Source: Orlajensenia stereocauli (GTDB lineage Bacteria; Actinomycetota; Actinomycetes; Actinomycetales; Microbacteriaceae). From it: a stretch of DNA of 64,000 nt. The stretch is from assembly GCF_039548895.1 (NCBI RefSeq), contig NZ_JBCLVG010000002.1, one strand, 5' to 3'. Shown here one piece after another: positions 8,852 to 16,841 of the stretch. Made by a program: the position numbers and the translations under genes. Positions within the stretch are counted from its first letter, which is position 1; every line of letters starts with the position of its first letter. The notes beneath the pieces are model-generated. The model was not told where the DNA came from. It worked only from the letters and a program-made list of their open reading frames with translations, and ran no database searches.

Positions 8852-10583
8852 GGCTCCAGCACCCGTCAGCGAGAGCCCAGCGTCGGATGCCGCGTTCGCG
8901 CTGCTCGAATCGTTCGCGCGCCTCGGCGTGCTCGACGTCGTCGTCTGCCCCGGATCTCGCTCGCAGGCCCTTGCGCTGGCCGCGGCGGCGCTGGCCGATG
9001 ACGGCGTTCTGCGGCTGCACGTGCGCCTCGACGAGCGGGGCGCCGGCTTCCTCGCACTCGGCCTGGCCATCGAGACCGGTGTGCCGGCCCTGGTCGTGAC
9101 CACGTCGGGCACGGCCGTCGCCAACCTGCACCCGGCCGTGCTCGAGGCTCATCACTCGCGTGTTCCGTTCGTAGTGCTGAGCGCCGATCGGCCCGTCGAA
9201 CTGCGCGGAATCCGGGCGAACCAGACGACGGTGCAGCCCGGGATGTTCGGGGGAGCAACGCGGCTCGAGGCCGACGTCGAGGCGCCGGCCGGTGCAGCTG
9301 ACGTCGTCGCCGTCTCGTCGCTCGCTGCGCGGGCGATCGCTGCGGCGACGGATTCCGCGAATCCCGGCCCCGTACATCTCAACCTGCAGTACCGTGAGCC
9401 GCTGTCGTCTGGCGGGCCGCGCTCCGCTACCGCCACGCCGGACGCGCCCCCGCCGGACGCCGGGTCCGGGGGCGGCGAGGCATCGGATGCCACCACCGCC
9501 GCTGATGCCGCATCCGACGCCCTCGCCCTGAGCCACGGACCGCGAACGGTCGTCATCGCCGGCCACGGAGCGGGCGAGCAGGCCGAGGCCGCGGCCCGAG
9601 CTGGCGGCTGGCCGCTCCTCGCCGAGGTCTCGAGCGGCGCCCGCTTCGGTCCTCAACTCGTCGTGTCCTACCGCGAGCTGCTCGCCGACGAGGACTTCGG
9701 TGGTCGCATCGAACGCGCCGTCGTGTTCGGGCATCCGACTCTGAGCCGTGAAGTGCCTGCCCTGCTCATGAGTGAAGGTGTCGAGACGATCGTCGTCAAC
9801 CCGACCGCCGCTGAGGGCTACGACCCCGGCCACAGTGCGGTCTTCGCCTCGACCGTGAGCATCGAGTCCCACGAGCAGACCACCGATGAGCGCCGCTGGA
9901 CCGGCCGGTGGGTGACCACGAGCCGGGCGCTGCGCGACGCGGCGACCGAGGCGGCTGCCGATTCGCTCGTGCCGCTCGGATCGGGAGTCGACGCCCGGCG
10001 CGAATTCCTCAAGGTGGAGCTGGCCGCTGTGAAGAAGCCCGTCGACAGGCGGATGCTCGTGGAGGCGCTGTGGAACGCCACGTGGCCGCACGACAGGCTG
10101 ATGTTCGGGGCGTCCCGCCTCATCCGTGACGCCGATCGCGTCGTTCCCGGCAAGCGCATCAGGGTGCACTCCAACCGTGGACTCGCCGGCATCGATGGGA
10201 CCGTGGCCACCGCCCTGGGCATCGCCGTCGCCAGCCAGGCCGCCGGAGCGCCCGGCATCACGAGGGTGCTGCTCGGTGATCTCACCCTGCTGCACGACGC
10301 CGGTTCGCTGCTGATCGGGAACGGCGAGGTGCGCCCTCGCGTGCTGATCGTGGTCGGCAACGATGGCGGCGGCACCATCTTCGACACCCTCGAGGTCGCC
10401 GCCAGTGCTCCTCGCGATGCCTTCGACCGCGTGCTCTACACCCCGCAGGCCGCCGACCTCTCGGCGCTGGCGGCCGCGTACGGCTGGGAGTACAGGCGCG
10501 CCGAGAACCAGGGACGACTGACGGATGCGCTGACAGCGCCCGTCACGGGTCCCACCATCCTCGAGGTTCCGCTGCCGCGCTGA
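8844..10583 (+). CDS. menD: SEPHCHC synthase, ThDP-dependent
   Basis: Condenses isochorismate with 2-oxoglutarate-derived succinyl-semialdehyde-ThDP, the first committed step after isochorismate. The 579-residue length is typical. Recognisable: the N-terminal pyrimidine-domain motif VVCPGSRSQALALAAA (~32-47), TTSGTAVANLHPAVLEAHHS (~88-107), SADRPVELRGIRANQTT (~112-128), and the C-terminal ThDP/Mg segment around LLGDLTLLHDAGSL and GNDGGGTIF (~475-515). A ~60-residue middle stretch (~190-240) is unusually Ala/Ser/Asp-rich and probably a flexible insertion. Start ATG overlaps the upstream gene by 8 bp. Confidence 0.95.
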   Translation: MPEAPAPVSESPASDAAFALLESFARLGVLDVVVCPGSRSQALALAAAALADDGVLRLHVRLDERGAGFLALGLAIETGVPALVVTTSGTAVANLHPAVLEAHHSRVPFVVLSADRPVELRGIRANQTTVQPGMFGGATRLEADVEAPAGAADVVAVSSLAARAIAAATDSANPGPVHLNLQYREPLSSGGPRSATATPDAPPPDAGSGGGEASDATTAADAASDALALSHGPRTVVIAGHGAGEQAEAAARAGGWPLLAEVSSGARFGPQLVVSYRELLADEDFGGRIERAVVFGHPTLSREVPALLMSEGVETIVVNPTAAEGYDPGHSAVFASTVSIESHEQTTDERRWTGRWVTTSRALRDAATEAAADSLVPLGSGVDARREFLKVELAAVKKPVDRRMLVEALWNATWPHDRLMFGASRLIRDADRVVPGKRIRVHSNRGLAGIDGTVATALGIAVASQAAGAPGITRVLLGDLTLLHDAGSLLIGNGEVRPRVLIVVGNDGGGTIFDTLEVAASAPRDAFDRVLYTPQAADLSALAAAYGWEYRRAENQGRLTDALTAPVTGPTILEVPLPR

Positions 10584-10588
10584 ACCCT

Positions 10589-10630
10589 CCCGCTCGCTGA
10601 GGCCCGGACGGAGTCCGCGACCGAGGCGCT
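10589..10630. repeat. family A palindromic repeat, single unit
   Basis: Unit CGCTCGCTGAGGCCCGGACG plus GAGTCCGCGA and a degenerate end, directly after the menD stop and in front of the PPK2 gene. Confidence 0.7.
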
Positions 10631-10687
10631 CGGGTCTCGTGGCTCATAGGGCAGGATGGGGGAATCCGCGACGCCGGGAGGCATCCG

Positions 10688-11545
10688 ATGGCCGAATTCG
10701 AGACCTTCTGGCGTGAGGACCCCGCGCCGCTGCTTCGTGTCGAGCCGGGATTCGTCCTCGCCGACGCCGACCCTGACGCCACCCCGGGCTTCGGCGGACG
10801 CAAGCGCGACGCCGTCGGGGCGCTCGCCGAGGGTGCAGAGGTGCTCGCCACCCTGCAGGAGAAGTTCTTCGCCGACAGCACTGTCGGCGGTACCCGCTCC
10901 GTTCTGCTGGTGCTGCAGGCGATGGACACAGCGGGCAAGGGCGGCATCGTGAAGCACGTCGTGGGCGCTGTCGACCCGGGCGGCGTGCATCTGCATGCCT
11001 TCAAGGCACCGACCGAGGAGGAGCTTGCGCACGACTTCCTCTGGAGGGTCCGCCGCGAGGTGCCGCTCGCCGGCCAGATCGGAGTCTTCGACCGCTCGCA
11101 CTACGAGGACGTGCTCATCGGCTCAGTGCGAAAGCTCGCGCCAGACGACGTGATCGCCCAGCGCTTCCACGACATCGTGGCGTTCGAGGAGGAGCTGGTC
11201 GCGAACGGCACGGTCATCGTGAAGGTGATGCTGCACATCAGCTCCGACGAGCAGAAGGAGCGGCTCGCAGCCCGCCTCGAGCGGCCGGACAAGCACTGGA
11301 AGTACAACCCCGGCGACGTGACCGAGCGACTGCTCTGGAACGACTACCAGGCCGCGTACCAGCGCGTGTTCGACAAGACGTCGACGACGGATGCTCCCTG
11401 GTTCGTCGTTCCGGCCAACCGCAAGTGGTACGCCCGCCTGGCGGTGCAGCACCTGCTCATCGATGCGCTGCGATCGATCGACCCGCAGTGGCCGAAGCCC
11501 GATTACGACGTCGAGCACGAGAAGGCGCGGCTGGCCGCCAGCTGA
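10688..11545 (+). CDS. PPK2-family polyphosphate:nucleotide phosphotransferase
   Basis: 285 residues. Transfers phosphate between polyphosphate and nucleotides. Walker A-like segment AMDTAGKGG (~78-86), Walker B-like FDRSHYEDVL (~134-143) and the lid segment (RLLWNDYQAAYQ, ~217) are all present, as in short, single-domain PPK2 enzymes; the subclass (NMP, NDP or either as acceptor) cannot be decided by eye. A Shine-Dalgarno GGGAGG lies 6 nt before the ATG, so unlike many neighbours this gene has a leader. Flanked on both sides by family A repeats. No known link to menaquinone synthesis. Confidence 0.9.
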   Translation: MAEFETFWREDPAPLLRVEPGFVLADADPDATPGFGGRKRDAVGALAEGAEVLATLQEKFFADSTVGGTRSVLLVLQAMDTAGKGGIVKHVVGAVDPGGVHLHAFKAPTEEELAHDFLWRVRREVPLAGQIGVFDRSHYEDVLIGSVRKLAPDDVIAQRFHDIVAFEEELVANGTVIVKVMLHISSDEQKERLAARLERPDKHWKYNPGDVTERLLWNDYQAAYQRVFDKTSTTDAPWFVVPANRKWYARLAVQHLLIDALRSIDPQWPKPDYDVEHEKARLAAS

Positions 11546-11550
11546 GGGAT

Positions 11551-11628
11551 CCGCCCGCCGAGGCCCGGACGGAGTCCGCGGCCGTTGCGCTTCGGGCGGC
11601 CGCTTCGCTCGGCCCTCAGCGAGCGGTG
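11551..11628. repeat. family A palindromic repeat, inverted pair
   Basis: An inverted unit (GAGGCCCGGACGGAGTCCGC) is followed at once by a forward unit (GCGCTTCGGGCGGCCGCTTC ... GAGCGG), giving a hairpin between the convergent PPK2 and menF genes. Confidence 0.8.
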
Positions 11629-11643
11629 GTACAGCGGGAGCCC

Positions 11644-12909
11644 CTACGCGAAGACTTCCACGATCGGCCGGAACTTGATGCGCGACTCCGCCAGCTCCTC
11701 GGCGGGCACGCTGTCAGCGACGATGCCGCATCCGGCATATGCCCGAATGCTGTCGTCGGCGTCGACCTGGGCGCAGCGCAGGGCGATGGCCCACTCGCCG
11801 TCGCCATTGGCGTCGATCCAGCCCACCGGCCCGGCGTAACGACCGCGATCGAATGGCTCGAGCTCGCGGATGATCGTCAGGGCGGCATCCGTGGGCGTGC
11901 CGGCGACAGCCGCCGTCGGATGCATCGCGGCGACCAGGTCGAGTGAGGTCGAGCCGTCGTGCAGCACGCCCTCGACGTCCGTCGCGAGATGCCAGAGATT
12001 GGGCAGCTGCAGGGTGAACGGCTGCGAGTTCTGCAGGCGCGTGGTGTGCGGGCCGAGCGTGGCGAGCACGCTCTGCACAGCGAAGCCGTGCTCCGCGAGG
12101 TCCTTGGGCGATCGCGAGAGGCCGGTGGCGACGTTCTCGTCGGTCATGGCGTCTCGACCCCGCGGAGCCGTGCCCGCGAGCACGCGAGCCGAGACGGTGC
12201 CGGCCTCCGAGCGAACCAGGGTCTCCGGGCTCGATCCCAGCATGCCGTCGACCGAGAACGTCCAGCAGTCCGGGTAGCCGAGCGCGAGCTCGGCCAGGAC
12301 CCGCCGCAGGTCACTGCCAGCCGGCACCGTTCCGACCAGGTCGCGGGCGAGCACCACCTTGCGGGCGTCGGATGCCGAGATATGCCTCACGGCGGATGCG
12401 ACGGACTCCATGAACGCCGCCGGGGGCAGCGCCCCGGGTCGGAAGGTCACTCTGTAGTCGTCGCCGAAGGCCGTCGCGACTGGATCGTCGGCATGAGCTG
12501 ATCCGTCTGCCGAATCCGCCGCATCAGTCGCGGACACCCGCGTCACCCAGGAGTGGGAGCCGCGTCGGCCCACGATGATCTCCGGAACGATGAGAACGCT
12601 GGTGGCGCTCGAGTCGTCGGCGAAGCCGAAGGTGCCGAACGCGACCAGGCCGGTGCCCGGCAGGCCGACGGAGTCATGCACCTGCGCGAGGCCGGCGACC
12701 TCGGCCCAAGCGGCAGCGGCATCCGTGAACCGTGTCGGTCCGCTGAATTCGAGGCGCAGTGCCTCGCCGGCTCCGACGAAGCCCTCGCCGCGGCGCATCC
12801 AGAGCAACGGGGACCGCTGCTCCGCGAAGAACAGGAGCGAGCGGATGCCGTCGACGGGGGTCGTCTCGATTCGCAATGCCCGCACCCGGGACTCCGTCGC
12901 CGTCACCAT
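11644..12909 (-). CDS. menF: isochorismate synthase
   Basis: Chorismate-utilising enzyme that converts chorismate to isochorismate, the entry step of the menaquinone pathway. Up to 421 residues. The C-terminal chorismate-binding fold is clear: KVVLARDLVG (~178), GSSPETLVR (~218), GTAPRG (~240), HPTAAVAGTP (~322), the segment FDRGRYAGPVGWID (~345) and ESRIKFRPI at the end. Two start options: ATG 12909 or the next codon GTG 12906. A TAGGCT -10 box on the minus strand (12913-12918) is 3 nt from the ATG and exactly 6 nt from the GTG, so a leaderless GTG start is favoured. Not joined to the other men genes in one operon. Confidence 0.92.
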   Translation of the reverse strand: MVTATESRVRALRIETTPVDGIRSLLFFAEQRSPLLWMRRGEGFVGAGEALRLEFSGPTRFTDAAAAWAEVAGLAQVHDSVGLPGTGLVAFGTFGFADDSSATSVLIVPEIIVGRRGSHSWVTRVSATDAADSADGSAHADDPVATAFGDDYRVTFRPGALPPAAFMESVASAVRHISASDARKVVLARDLVGTVPAGSDLRRVLAELALGYPDCWTFSVDGMLGSSPETLVRSEAGTVSARVLAGTAPRGRDAMTDENVATGLSRSPKDLAEHGFAVQSVLATLGPHTTRLQNSQPFTLQLPNLWHLATDVEGVLHDGSTSLDLVAAMHPTAAVAGTPTDAALTIIRELEPFDRGRYAGPVGWIDANGDGEWAIALRCAQVDADDSIRAYAGCGIVADSVPAEELAESRIKFRPIVEVFA

Positions 12910-12929
12910 CTCAGCCTACGCGCCACTCA

Positions 12930-13020
12930 CCGCTCGCTGAGGCCCGGACGAAGTCCGCGGTCGAAGCGCCACCCGCGTGCGCTTCGAGCGGTCGCTTCGC
13001 TCGGCTCTCAGCGATCGGTG
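12930..13020. repeat. family A palindromic repeat, inverted pair
   Basis: CGCTCGCTGAGGCCCGGACG with GTCGAAGCGC, then GCGCTTCGAGCGGTCGCTTC and TCGGCTCTCAGCGATCGG. It lies between the 5' end of menF and the 3' end of the DUF427 gene, both on the minus strand, so it may end the DUF427 transcript. Confidence 0.8.
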
Positions 13021-13025
13021 ACCGA

Positions 13026-13313
13026 TCACGCGTCGACGACCTCGACACCGCGCCAGAAGGCCACGTAGTCGGTGATGTTCTCGGCGGCGGGAAGCGGCGT
13101 GGGGTAGGTCCAGGCGGCATCCGCGTTCTGCGTGCCGTCGACGGTCACATGGAAATAGCTGGCCGTACCCTTCCAGGAGCACACCGTGTGACGCTCACTG
13201 GCGCTGAAGTACTGCGGATCGAGGGCGGCAGCCGGGAAGTACTGGTTTCCTTCGACTTCGATGGTCTCGTCGGACTCCGCGAGAACTGCACCGTTCCAGA
13301 TGGCCTTCTTCAT
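13026..13313 (-). CDS. DUF427-domain protein
   Basis: 95 residues, a single DUF427 domain: starts MKKAIWNGAVLAESDETIEV, with the family pattern of a small beta-rich fold including TVCSWKGTASYFHV and the C-terminal YVAFWRGVEV. No catalytic residues are assigned for this family; function unknown. A Shine-Dalgarno GAAAGG precedes the ATG by about 7 nt. Divergent from menG with a 124-nt gap. Confidence 0.85.
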   Translation of the reverse strand: MKKAIWNGAVLAESDETIEVEGNQYFPAAALDPQYFSASERHTVCSWKGTASYFHVTVDGTQNADAAWTYPTPLPAAENITDYVAFWRGVEVVDA

Positions 13314-13437
13314 GAGTTGCCTTTCGTCGTCATACAGGGGTCGTGAGCGGTAACCGTATGCAGACGCATCCTGTTCCCGCTGTCAGGGTGTTCGCAGCGC
13401 GGGACGGAACGGATCGCCCGCCGCCTAAACTCGAGAC

Positions 13438-14151
13438 ATGACGCGCGCCGATCTCCGCAAGCAGCCCGAGCAGGTCTCCGCCATGTTCGACGACGTCGCC
13501 GCGAGCTACGACCGCACCAACACCGTGCTGTCCATGGGCAACGCCGCGCTCTGGCGCCGCGCCACCACGCGTGCAGTCGCACCGGTTCGCGGCGAATCCG
13601 TGCTCGACGTGGCCGCAGGAACGGGAACCTCCAGCGCCTCCCTCGCCGCGAGCGGCGCCTGGGTGACCGCGGCCGATTTCTCACCGGGCATGATCGAGGT
13701 CGGACGCCGCCGCCAGGCCGGTGCGACCAACATCGTCTTCGTCGAAGCGGATGCCACGAAGCTGCCGTTCGATGACGCCTCCTTCGACGCAGTCACCATC
13801 TCCTTCGGCCTGCGCAACGTCGTCGAGCCGCAGAAGGCGCTCGCCGAGTTCTTCAGGGTGACCAAGCCGGGCGGCCGCCTCGTGATCTGCGAGTTCTCCA
13901 CCCCTCCACTCGGCTTCGTGCGGCTCGGCTACAGCGTCTACCAGCGCTACGTGATGCCGCCGCTGGTGAAGCTGTCGAGCTCGAACGACTCCGCCTACGA
14001 CTACCTCAACGAGTCGATCAACGACTGGCCCGACCAGCCCACGTTGAGCGGCTGGCTGCGCGCCGCCGGGTACACCGACGTCGCGCACCGCAACCTCACG
14101 GCCGGCGTCGTCGCGCTGCACCGCGGTACCAAGCCCCAGGCCGCTCGCTGA
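13438..14151 (+). CDS. menG: demethylmenaquinone methyltransferase (UbiE/MenG)
   Basis: SAM-dependent C-methyltransferase doing the last step of menaquinone synthesis. 237 residues. The UbiE signatures are present: SAM motif I VLDVAAGTGTSS (~57-68), ADFSPGMIEVGRRR (~79), EADATKLPFDDASFDAVTISFGLRNV (split over ~103-128) and the C-terminal YDYLNESINDWPDQ. ATG 13438 lies 6 nt after TAAACT (13426-13431), predicting leaderless mRNA. The next gene, a polyprenyl diphosphate synthase, has its own promoter 74 nt downstream. Confidence 0.94.
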   Translation: MTRADLRKQPEQVSAMFDDVAASYDRTNTVLSMGNAALWRRATTRAVAPVRGESVLDVAAGTGTSSASLAASGAWVTAADFSPGMIEVGRRRQAGATNIVFVEADATKLPFDDASFDAVTISFGLRNVVEPQKALAEFFRVTKPGGRLVICEFSTPPLGFVRLGYSVYQRYVMPPLVKLSSSNDSAYDYLNESINDWPDQPTLSGWLRAAGYTDVAHRNLTAGVVALHRGTKPQAAR

Positions 14152-14225
14152 TCGAGTAGCGAGCGACCCAGGGGCGAACCAGCCGCTCGGCGCGAACCCT
14201 CAGCCGCACTCGGTAGGCTGAGGGG

Positions 14226-15290
14226 GTGATTTCCCGTAGCGTGCGCCGCGGCAGTGCGCTTGCCTCGCAGTTGGGCCTGAGCGACAGACTGCGCGCCACC
14301 CCAGCAGACCGCGACTTCTTCCGGTCCCTCGAGGCCGGACTCGACGAGATCGAGGAGCGCCTGCGCGAGCAGGTGGCGTTCGCCGACGAGATCGCCGACG
14401 TCACGACGCGCTATCTCCTGAACGCCGGCGGCAAGCGCGTGAGGCCCATGCTCACACTGCTCACGGCCCACCTCGGCGACGGCATCAACCGCGACGTGAT
14501 CACCGCAGCAACGGCCATCGAGATCACCCATCTCGCTTCGCTCTATCACGACGACGTGATGGACGACTCAGACAAGCGCCGCGGTGTTCCGAGCGCGCAG
14601 ACCGTGTGGGGCAACTCCGTCGCCATCCTCGCGGGAGACCTGCTGTTCGCTCGTGCCAGCCAGCTCATGGCCGGCCTCGGCGAGGGCGCCATCCGCCTGC
14701 AGGCAACGACCTTCGAGCGGCTCGTACTCGGTCAGCTGCACGAGACCGTCGGCCCGGCCGACGGCGAGGATCCCGTCGACCACTACATCCGCGTGCTCGC
14801 CGACAAGACGGGCTCCCTCATCGCCCTCGCCGCCCAGTCGGGCGTCATCTTCTCGAACGCCGCGAGCGAGTACGAGCAGCCCATCATCGAGTACGGCGAG
14901 CGCATCGGCATCGCCTTCCAGCTCATTGACGACGTGATCGACCTGTCGCCGCAGCCCGAGGAGACGGGCAAGGTCCCGGGAACCGACCTGCGTGCCGGTG
15001 TCGTCACGCTCCCGCTGCTCCGGCTGCGTGAGGCAGCTGTGACGGATGCGGCATCCGCAGACCTGCTCCTTCGTCTCGAGGCCGGCGTCATCGGCCTGCT
15101 CGACGTCGACGAGGCCGCGGCCGACGCGCTCGTCGCCGAGCTCCGCGAGCACCCCGCAACGGCGGCGACCCTCGCCGAAGCCCACCGTTGGGCACGCGAG
15201 GCCGTCGCAGGTCTCGACACCCTGCCCAACGGCCCCGTCAAGAAAGCGCTCATCCGTTTCGCCGACACGATCGTCGAACGCAGCAGTTAG
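14226..15290 (+). CDS. long-chain polyprenyl diphosphate synthase
   Basis: Trans-prenyltransferase that makes the isoprenoid tail for menaquinone. 354 residues. First Asp-rich motif DDVMDDSDKRRG (~115), second Asp-rich motif LIDDVIDL (~240), GGKRVRP (~72) and the KTGSL segment (~200) are all conserved, typical of the long-chain (IspB/HepT-type) single-subunit group; chain length is not readable from sequence. The GTG at 14226 is 6 nt after TAGGCT (14214-14219). Placement right after menG strongly suggests it supplies MenA. The reductase gene follows 15 nt later, likely in the same operon. Confidence 0.93.
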   Translation: MISRSVRRGSALASQLGLSDRLRATPADRDFFRSLEAGLDEIEERLREQVAFADEIADVTTRYLLNAGGKRVRPMLTLLTAHLGDGINRDVITAATAIEITHLASLYHDDVMDDSDKRRGVPSAQTVWGNSVAILAGDLLFARASQLMAGLGEGAIRLQATTFERLVLGQLHETVGPADGEDPVDHYIRVLADKTGSLIALAAQSGVIFSNAASEYEQPIIEYGERIGIAFQLIDDVIDLSPQPEETGKVPGTDLRAGVVTLPLLRLREAAVTDAASADLLLRLEAGVIGLLDVDEAAADALVAELREHPATAATLAEAHRWAREAVAGLDTLPNGPVKKALIRFADTIVERSS

Positions 15291-15305
15291 GAACGTCCCC
15301 TCACG

Positions 15306-16673
15306 ATGACCAAGCTCCGCCTCGCCATCGTCGGCGCCGGCCCTGCCGGAATCTACGCAGCCGACATCCTGCTCAAAGCAGAACGGAACTTCGACGTCTC
15401 GATCGACCTGTTCGATCACCTGCCCGCGCCCTACGGGCTCGTGCGCTACGGCGTCGCTCCCGACCACCCGCGCATCAAGGGCATCATCAACGCGCTGCGC
15501 GAGGTGCTCGACCGGGGCGACATCCGCATCTTCGGCAACGTGCGATTCGGCGAGGACATCACCCTCGACGACCTCAAGAAGCACTACAACGCCGTCATCT
15601 TCGCCACAGGTGCCGTGCGCGACGCCGACCTCTCGGTTCCGGGTGTCGAGCTCGAGGGCTCCTACGGTGCAGCCGAATTCGTCAGCTGGTTCGACGGACA
15701 CCCCGACTACCCGCGCGAGTGGCCGCTCGACGCAGAGGCGGTCGCCGTCATCGGCAACGGCAATGTGGCTCTCGACGTCGCCCGCATGCTCGCGAAGCAC
15801 GTCGAGGACCTGATGCCCACGGAGATCCCCGAGAACGTGCGGGCCGGCCTCGCCGCATCTCCCGTCACCGACGTTCACGTGTTCGGCCGTCGCGGGCCGA
15901 CATCCGTGAAATTCACCCCGCTCGAACTGCGCGAACTCGGCGAACTGCGCGATGTCGACATGATCGTGCACGACGAGGACTTCGACTACGACGATGCGGC
16001 CCGTGCTGCCGTGAGCGGCAACAAGCAGGTCTTCGTGATCGACAAGACCCTGCAGCAGTGGCGCCAGCGCGAGGTCGGCCAGGCGTCGCGCAGACTGCAC
16101 CTGCACTTCTTCGCCAAGCCGCTGGAGCTCGTCGACGACGGCACCGGTCGGGTCGGCGCCATCCGCTTCGAGCGCACTGCCCCGGATGGCGAGGGCGGCG
16201 TGGTCGGAACGGGCGAGGTGCGCGAGCTGCCGATCCAGGCGCTCTACCGCGCCGTCGGCTATTTCGGCTCGCCACTGCCCGGCGTTCCGTTCGACAAGAA
16301 GCGCGGGGTGATCCCCAACCACGAGGGCCAGGTGCTCGTGAAGGACCACGAGACGGGCCAGTCGCGCCAGATGTACGGCGTCTACGCCACGGGCTGGATC
16401 AAGCGCGGCCCCGTCGGTCTCATCGGCCACACCAAGTCGGACGCGATGGAGACGATCAAGCACCTCATCAACGACCTGGGCAACTGGTGGAGCCCCGAGT
16501 CGCCGTCGGAGGAGTCGGTCGTCGCACTGCTCGACGAACGCGGCATCGCCTACACCGACCTCGATGGCTGGCACAATCTCGACGAGCACGAGAAGGCGCT
16601 CGGCGAGGCCGAGGGTCGCGTGCGCATCAAGGTCGTTCCGCGCGACGAGATGGTGCAGATCTCGCGCTCCTAG
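15306..16673 (+). CDS. FprA-type ferredoxin/flavodoxin--NADP reductase
   Basis: FAD-dependent reductase of the adrenodoxin-reductase/FprA group, passing electrons between NADPH and ferredoxins. 455 residues. FAD site VGAGPAGIYAA near residue 10, NADP site IGNGNVALDVAR near 152, the conserved APYGLVRYGVAPDHP near 38 and the C-terminal ATGWIKRGPVGLIGTNK-like block, here GWIKRGPVGLIGHTKSD (~361). Co-directional and 15 nt from the prenyl synthase. It may feed reducing power to redox enzymes, but nothing ties it specifically to the men pathway. Confidence 0.92.
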   Translation: MTKLRLAIVGAGPAGIYAADILLKAERNFDVSIDLFDHLPAPYGLVRYGVAPDHPRIKGIINALREVLDRGDIRIFGNVRFGEDITLDDLKKHYNAVIFATGAVRDADLSVPGVELEGSYGAAEFVSWFDGHPDYPREWPLDAEAVAVIGNGNVALDVARMLAKHVEDLMPTEIPENVRAGLAASPVTDVHVFGRRGPTSVKFTPLELRELGELRDVDMIVHDEDFDYDDAARAAVSGNKQVFVIDKTLQQWRQREVGQASRRLHLHFFAKPLELVDDGTGRVGAIRFERTAPDGEGGVVGTGEVRELPIQALYRAVGYFGSPLPGVPFDKKRGVIPNHEGQVLVKDHETGQSRQMYGVYATGWIKRGPVGLIGHTKSDAMETIKHLINDLGNWWSPESPSEESVVALLDERGIAYTDLDGWHNLDEHEKALGEAEGRVRIKVVPRDEMVQISRS

Positions 16674-16690
16674 TCCCACGCGCCACCGTC

Positions 16691-16841
16691 CCCGCTCGCT
16701 GAGGACCCCACGAAGTCGGCGTCCGAAGCGGAGGAACCCTCTATCGATGAGGCCGGACGAAGTCCGCGGTCGAAGCGCCACCAATGCAGCACGCGCGTGG
16801 TGCGCCTCGGGCGGTCGCTTCGCTCAGCCCTCTGCGAGCAG
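16691..16841. repeat. family A palindromic repeat, three units
   Basis: Two inverted units (one degenerate) and a forward unit (CTCGGGCGGTCGCTTCGCTC ... GCGAGCAG). The forward unit overlaps the last codons and TGA of the convergent aminotransferase gene (stop at 16824-16826). Confidence 0.8.

Noticed and set aside
14568..16784. 738-residue minus-strand frame antisense to the prenyl synthase and reductase genes
   Set aside because: Composition typical of antisense frames in high-GC DNA; the plus-strand genes have clear motifs.
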